Source of the DNA: JBHHYU01 sp046757725
Lineage (GTDB): Bacteria; Desulfobacterota; Binatia; UBA9968
DNA: 64,000 nucleotides
NCBI GenBank assembly: GCA_046757725.1
Contig: JBHHYU010000004.1
Location: 25,174-89,173, forward strand
Direction of reading: 5' to 3'
A program made the position numbers and the translations under genes. Below, piece after piece: positions 1-8,721 of this stretch (the stretch's first letter is position 1; every line of letters begins with the position of its first letter). Under the pieces are notes generated by a model. The model did no database searches, was not told where the DNA came from, and worked only from the letters and a program-made list of their open reading frames with translations.

Positions 1-119
1 TGCCACAGGTTTTACGGTACCACAACAGATCGACTTGTCCATCGGTTGACGTTGCCGATTTTCTTCTCCTTTGATTGAATGCTATTGATCTAGTAGCCGG
101 CCTCGGGCGAGGGTGATAG

Positions 120-350
120 GTGACGAGAGTGAAAAAGAAAAGACGATGCCCACACTGTGGGTCTTGCGAAATCCTACCCATAGTTCATGGCTTATCCGGT
201 CCCAAAGCTGTAAAGGCGTTGAAGGAGGGCCGGGCGATACTTTCCAGCCGTGAGGACTGGGAGGGCTTGGCCGAGTGGCATTGCAAAGAGTGCGATTGCG
301 AATGGCGTGGTGGTTGGCAAGTATTCAAAAGACACACGGAAAATCGATAA
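120..350 (+). CDS. Small zinc-ribbon protein
   Basis: A 76-residue protein starting at GTG with a GAGGG ribosome-binding site a few bases upstream. It carries two cysteine knuckles: C10-P-H-C13 near the N-terminus and C55-K-E-C58-D-C60 near the C-terminus, followed by E-W. The knuckles flank a short middle segment containing I-V-H-G-L and G-P. This CPxCGS...WHCxxC layout matches a family of tiny bacterial zinc-ribbon proteins of unknown role that I recognise by pattern only. Zinc binding is inferred from the cysteines. It converges on the VOC gene and has no partner gene in the window. Confidence 0.72.
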   Translation: MTRVKKKRRCPHCGSCEILPIVHGLSGPKAVKALKEGRAILSSREDWEGLAEWHCKECDCEWRGGWQVFKRHTENR

Positions 351-472
351 CCGCAGGCCGCCTCAAGGGAAAACCGCCAACACCGCAGATATTGGCTTTC
401 AGCAACGGAAAAGCCGAGAAGCGTGTCGGATCTGAAAAAAAAGCCATCTGCCCTATGGTTTGAAAGGACTTC

Positions 473-925
473 TTATATCCGTCTCAGGGGTGGGCCGGTT
501 AAGGTGTGGCGCTCATTCAGCTCGATGGTGTACCCGTCGGGGTCCTGAATAATTGCAACGAAATCCGGGCTACCAGGCCGGTTGGGTTGGGGCTCCCGAA
601 TAAACGTTACTCCCTCCGCCTTCAATGCCTCGCACAGCCTGTAAAGGTTTGAGACCATGATGGCCACGTGTCCCGGCCAAGCCGGCATGGGCGCGTGTTC
701 ACTTGCTCCGCCGGTCTGGATCAGCTCAAGCCCCGGTCCGTCATCCTCGCTGCCATAGCCCAGATAACCCACCCGTATCTTCTGTTCCGGTTGATCGCGT
801 AGGCGCATGATGTCCATGCCGAGAAGCCGCGTGTAGAAATCCATGGTACGCTCAAGATCACTTACCGGCAGCATCGTGTGCCGGATTCGGAACTTCATGT
901 CGCCTACAAGGCTTTCTCCCGTCAT
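473..925 (-). CDS. VOC/glyoxalase I-like protein
   Basis: A 150-residue single-domain vicinal-oxygen-chelate protein. The four metal ligands expected of glyoxalase I are all present: H16 (R-H-T-M-L), E67 (L-E-L-I), H86 (G-H-V-A-I) and E135 (I-E-L-N-E). The string Q-D-P-D-G-Y precedes the last ligand, as in lactoylglutathione lyases. The ATG at 925 is preceded by GAGGAGAG, which supports this start over the internal Met10. Glyoxalase I isomerises the hemithioacetal of methylglyoxal and a thiol. Other VOC enzymes (dioxygenases, epimerases, resistance proteins) share the fold, so the substrate is not certain. Monocistronic. Confidence 0.82.
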   Translation of the reverse strand: MTGESLVGDMKFRIRHTMLPVSDLERTMDFYTRLLGMDIMRLRDQPEQKIRVGYLGYGSEDDGPGLELIQTGGASEHAPMPAWPGHVAIMVSNLYRLCEALKAEGVTFIREPQPNRPGSPDFVAIIQDPDGYTIELNERHTLTGPPLRRI

Positions 926-1109
926 ATTCTCTCCTCATGGTAAGTCTCCTGCCAACTCTGGAAGTAAAAATTTACGACTAGAGTCCTGGGTGCCCTATTT
1001 TTAAACCTATCAAAAACCCCTCTGAGCACTCCAGTTCCGTGCCCTGCCCCTTTACTTGGCTGACGTCCCGAACAACCACCGGTTTCCGCTCTGTTGCGCC
1101 AAGTGTTGT

Positions 1110-1517
1110 TTAAAGCACCTTTTTTTCCTCGCGTTCCTTGGTAAAGTAATCCTTGTTGCTCATCTTTTCCTTTCCATAGACAACAATGCGATCCGCGGGT
1201 TTTTTTACCTGGTAGAGCACGACCGGCTCGTCCGTCTCATTGTGCATCTGGTAGTACTCCCCACCGGGGATCAGTATGCTGTCGCCCTGACTGCAAGTAT
1301 GTTCGCTAAGCACACCATCCTTCATGGTACGAACCGTGCAGGCTCCTTTGAGAACCAGAAAACTTTGGCTGGTACCCTCGTGATAGTGCAGTTCGTTTTG
1401 CGCTCCCGGCTGATAGCAGTTCAGGGCGATCATCAAGTCAGGTTCCTTCGCAAGCAAAACACGTCTCCTGTGACGTGAAAACTCGGTGGAGTTCCAAACA
1501 TTTGTCTTATGGGCCAT
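1110..1517 (-). CDS. Cupin-domain protein
   Basis: A 135-residue single cupin barrel. Motif 1 is H44-Y-H46-E-G-T-S-Q51 followed by S-F-x-V-L-K-G. Motif 2 is G-D-S-I-L-I-P-G-G-E-Y-Y-Q-M-H92. These give a typical metal site of two or three His plus Gln/Glu. The protein probably acts in the cytoplasm as a small metal-dependent isomerase, dioxygenase-like enzyme or sensor, and the substrate cannot be read from sequence. It stands alone between the VOC gene and mscS, with a good sigma70-like promoter just upstream (1585-1614). Confidence 0.8.
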   Translation of the reverse strand: MAHKTNVWNSTEFSRHRRRVLLAKEPDLMIALNCYQPGAQNELHYHEGTSQSFLVLKGACTVRTMKDGVLSEHTCSQGDSILIPGGEYYQMHNETDEPVVLYQVKKPADRIVVYGKEKMSNKDYFTKEREEKKVL

Positions 1518-1584
1518 GGTATCCTCCCTGCGAGATCTTTATGGGGGAGGTCTGGTTGTTCCCTCCCCTCGCTTTCAGAATCGG

Positions 1585-1614
1585 ATCTTAAAGAACCACC
1601 CAAGGGTTTGTCAA
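1585..1614 (-). promoter_or_regulatory. Sigma70-like promoter of the cupin gene
   Basis: On the minus strand TTGACA (1609-1614) is followed after 18 bases by TAAGAT (1585-1590). The -35 box is perfect and the -10 box matches four of six positions. It lies about 70 bases upstream of the cupin start codon in the right orientation. Confidence 0.5.
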
Positions 1615-1696
1615 TGTGCGGAAAAAACGTAGGTCCGTTGGACAAAACCAGGTGCCGGGAAAAGAACGCAAGCGGACCTTCATGAGCAAGCGCTGC

Positions 1697-2542
1697 TTAA
1701 CCGGTACGGCCGTCGCCATCGGCGCCTTCGGGCAAGGTGCCGGTCTTGATGTGTAATGTCCGCTGTGGGTATGGGATCGTGATCCCCTGCTCGTCCAACG
1801 CTAGCTTAATGTGCTCGGTCAATTTGAACCGTACGTCCCAGTAATCCTCCGGCTTAACCCAGGGACGGACCACGAAGTCCACACTGCTGTTCCCAAGCTC
1901 CGAAACGGCGACCTGTGGCACCGGCTCCTTGAGTACTCCGGTCTGCTCCGTCACCACCCTTTCAAGGACCTGTTTTGCCTTGACCAGGTCATCCTCGTAC
2001 GAGATGCCGACGACAAGGTCCACCCTCCGACTCTCGACTGCTGAAAAATTGGTAATGACCCCACCCAAAATCTGTGCGTTGGGTACAAACTGTTTCCGAT
2101 TGTCGGGGTGAGCAAGGACGGTGTTGAAGATTTGTGTTTCCAGTACGGTTCCCATCGTCCCGCCGGCCTGAATAAAGTCACCCACCTTAAACGGGCGGAA
2201 AAGGATAATCAGCACCCCGGCAGCAAAGTTGGAGAGTGCGCCCTGGAGTGCCAGGCCGACGGCCAGACCGGCGGCACCGATCACAGCGATGAAGGAAGTG
2301 GTCTGCACACCTAGCTTGCTGACCGCCGCGATGATAACGAAAGTCATCATCGCAATGTAGCTAAAGTTCTTTACGAATTTCGCTAGTGTTGGGTCGGTCT
2401 GGGTTTTGGCCAGGCCACGCTCGATCAATCGGGCGAACACGCCGGCTATCCATTTTCCCACGATGAAAATGGCAGCCGCTGCAAGCACGCTCAGGCCGTA
2501 TGTTGTCAGAACTTCTAAGAGCTTACTCCCGGTTTCTTCCAT
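1697..2542 (-). CDS. mscS: Small-conductance mechanosensitive channel (MscS family)
   Basis: About 281 residues, close to the size of E. coli MscS. Three N-terminal transmembrane helices are followed by the pore helix and its signature G-L-A-L-Q-G-A-L-S-N-F-A-A-G and the R-P-F-K-V-G-D-F-I turn. A soluble beta/alpha cytoplasmic vestibule makes up the C-terminal half. MscS homologues sit in the inner membrane and release small solutes on hypo-osmotic shock. The start is the ATG at 2542, with AAGGAGG eight bases upstream. A longer in-frame extension to 2674 exists but lacks such a site. Monocistronic. Confidence 0.9.
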   Translation of the reverse strand: MEETGSKLLEVLTTYGLSVLAAAAIFIVGKWIAGVFARLIERGLAKTQTDPTLAKFVKNFSYIAMMTFVIIAAVSKLGVQTTSFIAVIGAAGLAVGLALQGALSNFAAGVLIILFRPFKVGDFIQAGGTMGTVLETQIFNTVLAHPDNRKQFVPNAQILGGVITNFSAVESRRVDLVVGISYEDDLVKAKQVLERVVTEQTGVLKEPVPQVAVSELGNSSVDFVVRPWVKPEDYWDVRFKLTEHIKLALDEQGITIPYPQRTLHIKTGTLPEGADGDGRTG

Positions 2543-2795
2543 GAACTTTGCCTCCTTACTCAATGTCTTGTTGAACCCTTGGGAACGGCGGTGAAGGGTT
2601 CTAACAGACCCGTCATTTATCTCTTCGCCTAATGCCAGAAAATCCAGCTGGAAGCAAGAACTTGCTTGTTTCACCCTGACGCTGGAGGAGTTCGAAACCT
2701 TGAGCCTTGGTGGCGGGCTGGAGGGTCATGGCGTTTGTTTATTATCTCTGTCGGAAGAAAGTTGAAACCAAGGGAGCAAAAAGAGTCGGAACAAG

Positions 2796-3662
2796 TCACC
2801 CAATCAAAACCGCTGTGGTCCCGGCGACAACCATGAAGGTCCCTATGACGGTTCGAATACCAATACGCTCGATATCGCGTAAAAGGATTCGTGTTCCCAG
2901 CAAGACCCACAGCGGAAACGCAGCTACAATGGGTATGACGTGAACGACGGGTCCAATGCTAAGGGCAATATTGATTAACAAGAATCCTATCGTTTGAAAC
3001 AGGCCGGCTACGATAAAGGACTTGATGGCTCGCCTGTTCCAAATGGGCCTCTGAGTCGTACTCTGAAATGCCAGCCAGCCCGACAGCGTAAAGAGAGAAA
3101 CGATGCCTACAAGGGCAGCAAGGAAAACAGGATAATTTGATAATTCCAGCGCATATCGCCTGATCGGATGAACAACGCCTGCCAGGAGCGCCGCGATCAA
3201 AGAGACCGAGACATGCCACCAGCGAAAAGATGGCGGCCTAATGGTCGGCTGCCAGGAGGTAAGAATGATCCCCATAACGATCAGAGCTGTCCCTCCAAGG
3301 ATCGGGATGGAAGCCTCTTCACCGAGAAAGGCTATTGCAACGAGCACGCTGAATAACGGGAAGGTCGATCTCAGAGCGCCGGCGCGGGCAGCGCCAATTT
3401 TTTCTACGCCGGTGAAGCTCAGCAACCGAATGACCGCCATCAGTATCCCTACGACAATGAATAAGAGGATTGCCACGGGCTCGACGTCTGGAATCCCCTC
3501 GGTCAGAAAAACCACCGGCCACAGGGCAACCGTATGCACTATCTGTGCTACCAGAGTTACGGTGATAGAGTTGGAGTACTGCAACCCTCTCCGTGCCGTA
3601 ATAAAATTGCCGGCAAAGAATATGGATGCGATAAGAGCAACGAGTTGGGGAAGCATTTCCAT
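2796..3662 (-). CDS. EamA/DMT-family permease
   Basis: A 288-residue protein with about ten hydrophobic helices arranged as two tandem EamA repeats, as in drug/metabolite transporters. Each repeat opens with a short cytoplasmic segment. Typical EamA positions are seen, such as S-I-F-F-A-G-N-F near the N-terminus and G-A-A-R-A-G-A-L-R-S-T-F-P-L-F at the end of repeat one. The family exports amino acids, metabolites or nucleotide sugars across the inner membrane and the substrate is unknown here. Two ATGs lie two codons apart at the start, and 3662 is the outer one. Confidence 0.85.
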   Translation of the reverse strand: MEMLPQLVALIASIFFAGNFITARRGLQYSNSITVTLVAQIVHTVALWPVVFLTEGIPDVEPVAILLFIVVGILMAVIRLLSFTGVEKIGAARAGALRSTFPLFSVLVAIAFLGEEASIPILGGTALIVMGIILTSWQPTIRPPSFRWWHVSVSLIAALLAGVVHPIRRYALELSNYPVFLAALVGIVSLFTLSGWLAFQSTTQRPIWNRRAIKSFIVAGLFQTIGFLLINIALSIGPVVHVIPIVAAFPLWVLLGTRILLRDIERIGIRTVIGTFMVVAGTTAVLIG

Positions 3663-3983
3663 CTCTTCAGCTACAACGATACGGAGATCCAGTTCAACGC
3701 GCTACCATCACCAAGGGGGGGAACGGTGGGGAAGGAGGCGTTTCCAGGAACGTAACCGGTTAGCTTAAACGGTAGAAGAGGCAGCAGGGTTTCAGGCTGG
3801 ATCATTTAGGGATCCACAGCCGGAATTTCGACACCGAGCTCCAAAAGCTCCAGGCCGGTGACGCGAGACCATACCCGCCATCCGACATGGGTGTGCGGAA
3901 AAATTTTCTGGTGAAGCCATGCCCCAGCCGATCCCTCGTAAGGATTCAGACTGGAATACGCGTAGCTCCCATCATACCATGCC
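3663..3983. other. Non-coding gap (321 bases) with a weak hairpin
   Basis: No convincing ORF. An inverted repeat around 3799-3828 (GGCTG-GATC ... GATC-CACAGCC, with a two-base bulge) lies about 155 bases beyond the ubiD stop in its direction of transcription. No T-run follows, so it is at best a weak terminator. Nothing else was recognised. Confidence 0.4.
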
Positions 3984-5594
3984 TCACGCCTTCACTCTGC
4001 GTTTTGCCAGCTTCTCACCTGTCTCGTAATGGCGTCCCTCTACGGCTAACTGTGCTTCTTTGTCCAGTTCTTCATCCCACTGACCGAGCGAATATCCGAA
4101 CCATGGCATCTCTGGCTTCAGTTTTGGCAGGCCGAGCTCTTCCCATAGCTCCCGTGCGTGTTCCATATACTCGCGTTTTGGCAGGGAGATCGGTGGAAAC
4201 GGTTCTTTCTGAATCGCGTTGCACAGCATCGCCGATTCGTCGGCAGGCAGATGGTACGAAACTACATCTGTACCCCGGACATCGTCGTTGTAGAGAAACG
4301 GTGGCGCATGGCCTTTTTCCATACCGCCGACGATGTGGACATCTCGGTGCGGTTTCATCCGGTAACACATGGCCCAGAACACGGCCGCCTCGTTCGAGGG
4401 GTCAATATCTTCGTCCACCGCTACGACGATTTTCCCGACACCGGGATGGAGTGAACACGCCGCATGCAGCGCGCGCCACACCTCCGCTTCGCTTGGCCGT
4501 CGCATCTGGATGATTACGAGTTTGTAGGTATTCGTCAGTGGCTCGTGCATTTCCACACGTAGCACACTCTGGATGCGGCACTGGTCACGCAGGTGCACCA
4601 GCATCAGGCGATCGTAGCCGATTTTTCGAATGACGGAGGACTCACTCGGCGTGAGCTGGCTGAGCCATGAGACATAGATGGCATCTTTGCGATGGGTAAT
4701 CGCCGTCACCTCCATGAACGGATTTAGCTGTCGAGGATGCATATATCCGTGGGACTCGCCGAAAGGCCCCTCCGGTTCGATCCACTCTGTGTTTAAGAAT
4801 CCTTCAACCACGATTTCGGATTCGGCGGGCACAACAAGATCTACGGTCTTGCATTTGACTACCGGAATAGGTTCGCCTGCCAACGCGCCTGCAATCGCTA
4901 TTTCGTCTGATCCATACGGGATTTTTTGTACTGCGACGTAGGAAACGACGGGTGGCGCGCCTATCACCAGCGCCGCTGGGAGTGGTTCGCCTCTCGCTTG
5001 CGCATTTTTCCAGTGAACATAGATATCCTGGCCTAGCCCGGAAGGAAAGACCCCGATGCGCGTGCGAGCCTTGATCTGTCCCCTGTAGTTTCCAATGTTC
5101 TGGATACCGGTCTCCGGATCTTTGGTAATCCAATGGGAGCACGTCGTGTAGGGCCCGTTATCGAAGCCGGGTGTTGAGATGGGCACGGGAAATTCTTCCA
5201 ATCCCAATCCTTCGCGCTGCAACTCGTCACCCGAATGCATTTCTTCCTGGCAGATCGCCTCCTTCACTAAGACAGGCGGAATCGGTTGTGAAAGGGCGCG
5301 CCTCCATTTCTCGTCCATTTCTTCAGCGGTCTTGCAGCCCATCCCGAGAAAATAGATAGCCCGGTTTCCTGCAAGCGCGCCGACAACCACCGGAAAATTG
5401 AAGCGCCGCCCCTTTGAATCGGTGACGTTCTCGAACAGCCAGGCCTTACGGTCTTCTTCAAGAATACCGCCACGATATTGCCAGCGGACGAGCGGATGCA
5501 GCTCGGTATCTTTATTGATCACTCTCTGAATACGGCGGAGATAACCGGAAGCCTCGAGTGTTTTGAGATGGTCGTGCAGATCAGAATGCGCCAT
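3984..5594 (-). CDS. UbiD-family decarboxylase
   Basis: 536 residues, in the size range of UbiD enzymes, which use prenylated FMN to (de)carboxylate aromatic or alpha,beta-unsaturated acids. The conserved E-G-P-F-G-E stretch (275-280) carries the acidic catalytic residues, and N-Y-R-G-Q (169-173) lies in the expected prFMN/Mn region. The central split-barrel segment and C-terminal domain follow the family order. The start at 5594 has AGGAGG ten bases upstream. No UbiX-type flavin prenyltransferase is in the window, so the cofactor maker must be elsewhere. The substrate is unknown. UbiD paralogues outside ubiquinone synthesis are common in aromatic degraders, and isolation here argues against a quinone-pathway role. 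Confidence 0.88.
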   Translation of the reverse strand: MAHSDLHDHLKTLEASGYLRRIQRVINKDTELHPLVRWQYRGGILEEDRKAWLFENVTDSKGRRFNFPVVVGALAGNRAIYFLGMGCKTAEEMDEKWRRALSQPIPPVLVKEAICQEEMHSGDELQREGLGLEEFPVPISTPGFDNGPYTTCSHWITKDPETGIQNIGNYRGQIKARTRIGVFPSGLGQDIYVHWKNAQARGEPLPAALVIGAPPVVSYVAVQKIPYGSDEIAIAGALAGEPIPVVKCKTVDLVVPAESEIVVEGFLNTEWIEPEGPFGESHGYMHPRQLNPFMEVTAITHRKDAIYVSWLSQLTPSESSVIRKIGYDRLMLVHLRDQCRIQSVLRVEMHEPLTNTYKLVIIQMRRPSEAEVWRALHAACSLHPGVGKIVVAVDEDIDPSNEAAVFWAMCYRMKPHRDVHIVGGMEKGHAPPFLYNDDVRGTDVVSYHLPADESAMLCNAIQKEPFPPISLPKREYMEHARELWEELGLPKLKPEMPWFGYSLGQWDEELDKEAQLAVEGRHYETGEKLAKRRVKA

Positions 5595-5998
5595 GGTGTT
5601 TATACCTCCTGAGCGAGTTTATATACCCTGGGTTAAAATTATTCCACGGGGCACTTCCCGATCACCCCTTTGAACCAACCTCTGGCGGGAGTTCTAAAAC
5701 TTCAGGTGGCCGTCAAGGAGCAGGGCAAACCCCCGGATGGAAAATCCTGTTAGAAACTATCCGCTAAAGTCTTATGCTGTCAAACTGAGCAAACCTTCGT
5801 AACGAGGAAACACACGTAAACACCAGGAGTTGGTCGTTAGGGGTCAAGGGTAGGAGGACCGTCGATAGCGACACGGAGCCCCTTCTTAGACGTGCGGAGA
5901 GAAAAACCAAGATGCGCTTGAGCGGACGTCCTTGCTAGCGTTAGAACCAGTGGCGCCGGTGACTAGCCGGTTTTAATCCCAGATAAGGCGTGGCCCGT
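5595..5998. other. Non-coding gap (404 bases)
   Basis: Upstream region of the UbiD-like gene and downstream region of no plus-strand gene. A TATATAAA stretch on the minus strand near 5620-5627 could be a -10 box for the UbiD-like gene, but no good -35 is seen. A possible structured patch near 5838-5885 has outer AGGGG/CCCCT arms enclosing GTCG-ATAG-CGAC. No ORF or RNA gene was recognised. Confidence 0.35.
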
Positions 5999-6184
5999 TT
6001 ACTGAATACCAATAGATCTATACGCTTGTTCAAGGGCTCGTTTTCTACTCTCATGGTACTCTAGATGAGCCTTGAGGGAACTGATTGGATAAACTTTCGT
6101 CCCGCACTGTTTACAGATTGCCGCGCGGAATTCCATGTTGTTGACACGTAGCTTACCAAAGACAAAGGCGATCAGCATTCTCAT
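5999..6184 (-). CDS. Small C2H2-type zinc-finger protein
   Basis: A 61-residue protein. Residues 24-44 form C24-x2-C27-x12-H40-x3-H44, exactly the spacing of a classical C2H2 zinc finger, with Y/L hydrophobic positions inside the loop. The N-terminal 15 residues are hydrophobic and basic, and the C-terminus is a short charged helix. The ATG at 6184 has AAGGGAG seven bases upstream. A TTG seven codons earlier does not. Zinc binding is inferred. DNA or RNA binding is possible but not shown. I know of no named family for it. Confidence 0.6.
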   Translation of the reverse strand: MRMLIAFVFGKLRVNNMEFRAAICKQCGTKVYPISSLKAHLEYHESRKRALEQAYRSIGIQ

Positions 6185-6575
6185 AAGATACTCCCTTCTG
6201 AACAATTGTTTCTATTCTTTGGAGCAAGTGTTATGCCAAGCGCCAAAGAGTTCTTTCAACTGCCTGGAAGGGCGTGAAATCCCAAAGCATATTTGTGGTT
6301 TGGGAGCTGGTTAAGGTATGACCTGGGCTCATGGTTTGGTGGCCAAATGTGGCCAATCGTTATCAAATTGTCCCTTATTTCCTTACGACACGGCACCCAC
6401 GGGCCGTACCCGGGTTTTTGTCGGGTGAGTTTAGGAGTTTTGCCGCTGTGCCACTCGGAATAATATTGTGAGTTATCTATTAACTGGTCCGGGACCGATG
6501 TGACCAGTCCCTTGGGTCCGCATGTCCCATCTCCAAGGGACGAGATGAAGCGATTCTTGGCCCGGAAGCTGGCGT
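6185..6575. other. Non-coding gap (391 bases) with small inverted repeats
   Basis: Holds a short hairpin TTTGG-TGG-CCAAA (6335-6347) and a GC-rich repeat region near 6393-6420. None is followed by a T-run on the relevant strand. No ORF with a ribosome-binding site was seen. Confidence 0.35.
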
Positions 6576-7112
6576 TTACTTCTGCAGCAATCTGCTAATC
6601 TCATCTTCCGCTCCTCGACGCAGAGCGTAGTCAAGCGCTGTGCGGCCCCATTGGTCCTTGATCGTTCGATCAGCCCCATGGTCCAGAAGGAATTTAGCGA
6701 TGGCCACGTGCCCCCTAAAGGAAGCGAGAATTAACGGTGTGACGCCTTCCCCATCAACCCAGTTTACTGTCGCACCACTGTGGATCAGTGCTTCTACGAT
6801 TTCGAGGTGACCGTCTCGACAGGCAAAGATGAGAGCTGTGTTATGGGCTGCGTCATGAACGTCGGGATTGACACCGGCCTGCAGCAGGTTCTTTACGGTC
6901 TTAAGGTCGTCGTGCTTGGTAGCGGTCAAGAGCGGTTGTTCATCCGCTCCACGGGCCAAGGAGGGTCCCATGGCCACCAAGAGGCCAAGGACGACCTGTA
7001 TCATGAGTTTAAGCAATATACCTCTTCCCCAGGTTGTAAAGCCTCTGGGTATCAACTTTTCAGCAGTGGTGGCCCGAAGTGTGAGACCGTTGGGTTTAAC
7101 GTTAAACGGCAT
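6576..7112 (-). CDS. Secreted ankyrin-repeat protein
   Basis: The C-terminal ~120 residues are three to four ankyrin repeats with the canonical pattern, for example G-H-L-E-I-V-E-A-L-I-H-S-G-A and G-H-V-A-I-A-K-F-L-L-D-H-G-A-D. They are preceded by a hydrophobic stretch (I-Q-V-V-L-G-L-L-V-A-M-G) ending at A-R-G-A-D, a plausible signal peptide cleavage region. This implies export to the periplasm. Ankyrin repeats bind proteins and no partner is apparent. The start is uncertain: the ATG at 7112 follows AAGGGCAGGAG, but the ATG at 7004 or a TTG just before it would give a tighter signal peptide. Confidence 0.75.
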   Translation of the reverse strand: MPFNVKPNGLTLRATTAEKLIPRGFTTWGRGILLKLMIQVVLGLLVAMGPSLARGADEQPLLTATKHDDLKTVKNLLQAGVNPDVHDAAHNTALIFACRDGHLEIVEALIHSGATVNWVDGEGVTPLILASFRGHVAIAKFLLDHGADRTIKDQWGRTALDYALRRGAEDEISRLLQK

Positions 7113-7423
7113 TCTCCTGCCCTTTTCCAGTGCATAATGCTTATCAGACCAAGCATAAAAAGGCACCCAATCGTCGATCTGGTCCTGTTAAATCATTAGT
7201 AAACCCCGTGGTTAAGATAATAAAAAGCCGTCTTGAACCCCATGGGGGGGCTCCCTCCTCCGATGGTTGGCGTCAAAACGCTCCCATTGCAGCTCCGTAG
7301 GCTCTATCGTACAAAGAGTGGTTCCTCAGGAGAAAACCTTCCGGCCTGAGTCAATAAGTCTGTGCCTCGACGGCCACCCTCCCGTCCCCTTCGGATGAGC
7401 TCTCCAACGGCCTGCGCCTAACT

Positions 7424-7457
7424 GGAGCACCACTCTCTTTAACGGAGAGTCAGCTCC
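7424..7457 (+). repeat. Two-part inverted repeat next to a promoter
   Basis: Outer arms GGAGC/GCTCC and inner arms ACTCTC/GAGAGT close a seven-base loop, giving eleven base pairs with a small internal loop. It ends four bases before the -35 box at 7461. It could be a terminator-like hairpin or an operator. Confidence 0.45.
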
Positions 7458-7460
7458 GTA

Positions 7461-7488
7461 TTGACAAAAAAGGCAATGGTGTTATAGA
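7461..7488 (+). promoter_or_regulatory. Sigma70-like promoter of the 7664 gene
   Basis: TTGACA (7461-7466), 16 bases, then TATAGA (7483-7488). The -35 box is perfect and the -10 box matches four of six positions. It points at the unknown 7664 gene with a long leader. Confidence 0.5.
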
Positions 7489-7663
7489 AGCAGCCTTATT
7501 ATGAGTAGAGGTTACTGGGGACCGGGACCTGGTGAGCATCCTTTGGTGGGGAGGAGCGTAGCACGGGATGCAGTGTGCTATTGATACTCGTATCCCGGTA
7601 TTTAAAAGTCGACTTCACCTCTGGAAATGCAGGTGAGCATTTTCTAGAGAAAGAGAGGTGACC

Positions 7664-8230
7664 ATGGCAGAGCTAAATTTAGACCTATTGATCGAGGACG
7701 CAATGAGGCTTCATGAGAAGCCCATTAATGAGCTTTACTCAACGCTGGGGCTGCAGTTGGTTGCCGGCAACCTCCCCACGGGTGCGGCTGGAATTATGAG
7801 TTATCTTTCCGCTTTTCAAGGGGCTTACAAGGCGAAGGAGGGCTACCACGCTTGGCCTTGGCCACCGGCCTTGAGTGAATGGATGAACGGATTGGAGATC
7901 ATCCACGAAGGGCTGAAACGACAAGGTATCCGCTTCCTGATTGAGCATAAAGAGGGGCTCCGAAAGGGATTGATTCGCAAACAGGCTTTTCTTATTGCCA
8001 ACGGGATTAATCACAAGATTCTCCGGAGCATCGTTCCGGCAGTGAGGGAATCTTTAACTCTACCGCGGGAGTTTGAACCCGTCGCGGCTACAGTCACAGT
8101 CATCATCTTTAAGCTGGGATTGCGAGGCTTTTTTTCTCAATTTAATAATCCTCAGCCATTTTCACAAATCATAGAGTTGCGGGAGCATGCGGTGGATAAA
8201 AGACGTTCCATTGGGGGAGCGAAAGACTAA
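7664..8230 (+). CDS. Unknown protein, mostly alpha-helical
   Basis: A 188-residue protein I do not recognise. It begins with an acidic amphipathic helix, has an aromatic-rich stretch Y-H-A-W-P-W-P-P in the middle, and continues with basic helices and a C-terminal segment rich in Phe (G-F-F-S-Q-F). No signal peptide or clear transmembrane segment is seen. The ATG at 7664 has GAGAGG five bases upstream, and a GTG two codons earlier is less well placed. The next gene (8315) follows after 84 bases in the same direction and may be co-transcribed. Confidence 0.7.
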   Translation: MAELNLDLLIEDAMRLHEKPINELYSTLGLQLVAGNLPTGAAGIMSYLSAFQGAYKAKEGYHAWPWPPALSEWMNGLEIIHEGLKRQGIRFLIEHKEGLRKGLIRKQAFLIANGINHKILRSIVPAVRESLTLPREFEPVAATVTVIIFKLGLRGFFSQFNNPQPFSQIIELREHAVDKRRSIGGAKD

Positions 8231-8314
8231 GAACGAGCCGGTAGGTTGCCTACGGTAGCCCTTCGGAAATAGTCGGCGAAACGGTGGCGGCGAGACAATG
8301 AAAAGGAGGCGCTC

Positions 8315-8605
8315 GTGGAGAGCCTAAAAAAACATCTCGATGAAATCAGTCGTAGCTATCAGCAAATAGATGCCAAGTTCTCTGAGAATGGGAACGTAGG
8401 CAACCTGAATGTCGTATTTGGACTTCAGGGAAAGCTTCGTGAGTCCCTAAAAGGGGTCAGTAACAGTGAACTCGATGTGTTGCTTAACGAGATTCATTTA
8501 GCAAGGGAATCCCTCAGCCGTCTTCAAGACCAGGTGCTGGAGCTGCGTGCGTTGAAGGAATGCTTCAGTGCAGCGCAATCTCGGGTTGCCCCATCGGGTC
8601 GGTAG
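8315..8605 (+). CDS. Small coiled-coil protein of unknown function
   Basis: A 96-residue protein starting at GTG with a strong AAGGAGG six bases upstream. Two heptad-like helices (roughly residues 1-22 and 50-85) are separated by a Gly/Asn-rich turn, consistent with an antiparallel coiled coil. It has one Cys and no recognised domain. It sits between the unknown 7664 gene and cinA on the same strand and could belong to the same transcript. Confidence 0.62.
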   Translation: MESLKKHLDEISRSYQQIDAKFSENGNVGNLNVVFGLQGKLRESLKGVSNSELDVLLNEIHLARESLSRLQDQVLELRALKECFSAAQSRVAPSGR

Positions 8606-8721
8606 AGTTAATCATCCCTCGTGGACTCGGCGGGCCACGGGTTGGGTTACAGCTGTTAACCTGAGTTTCCGTTGGCTAGGTTGATCAAGGTGGAACGATA
8701 ATCAGTCTAGGAACTTACGAA

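Larger units (their letters stand above)
7113..7663. other. Long non-coding gap (551 bases), regulatory leader
   Basis: No supported ORF. It contains a hairpin CTCAGG (7325-7330)/CCTGAG (7345-7350), a larger two-part hairpin (7424-7457) and a sigma70-like promoter (7461-7488), which leaves a leader of about 170 bases before the 7664 gene. No known riboswitch or small-RNA consensus was recognised. Confidence 0.4.

Noticed and set aside
1056..1478. 140-residue plus-strand ORF
   Set aside because: Antisense to the cupin gene, without a ribosome site and with no protein-like motif pattern.
3755..3800. tRNA-like string with TAGCTTAAACGGTAGA
   Set aside because: No matching acceptor, anticodon or T stem could be folded around it.
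7305..7350. Resemblance to a c-di-GMP (GEMM) riboswitch
   Set aside because: Only a short AAAGAGTGG-like stretch matches, and the conserved tetraloop and receptor parts are missing.
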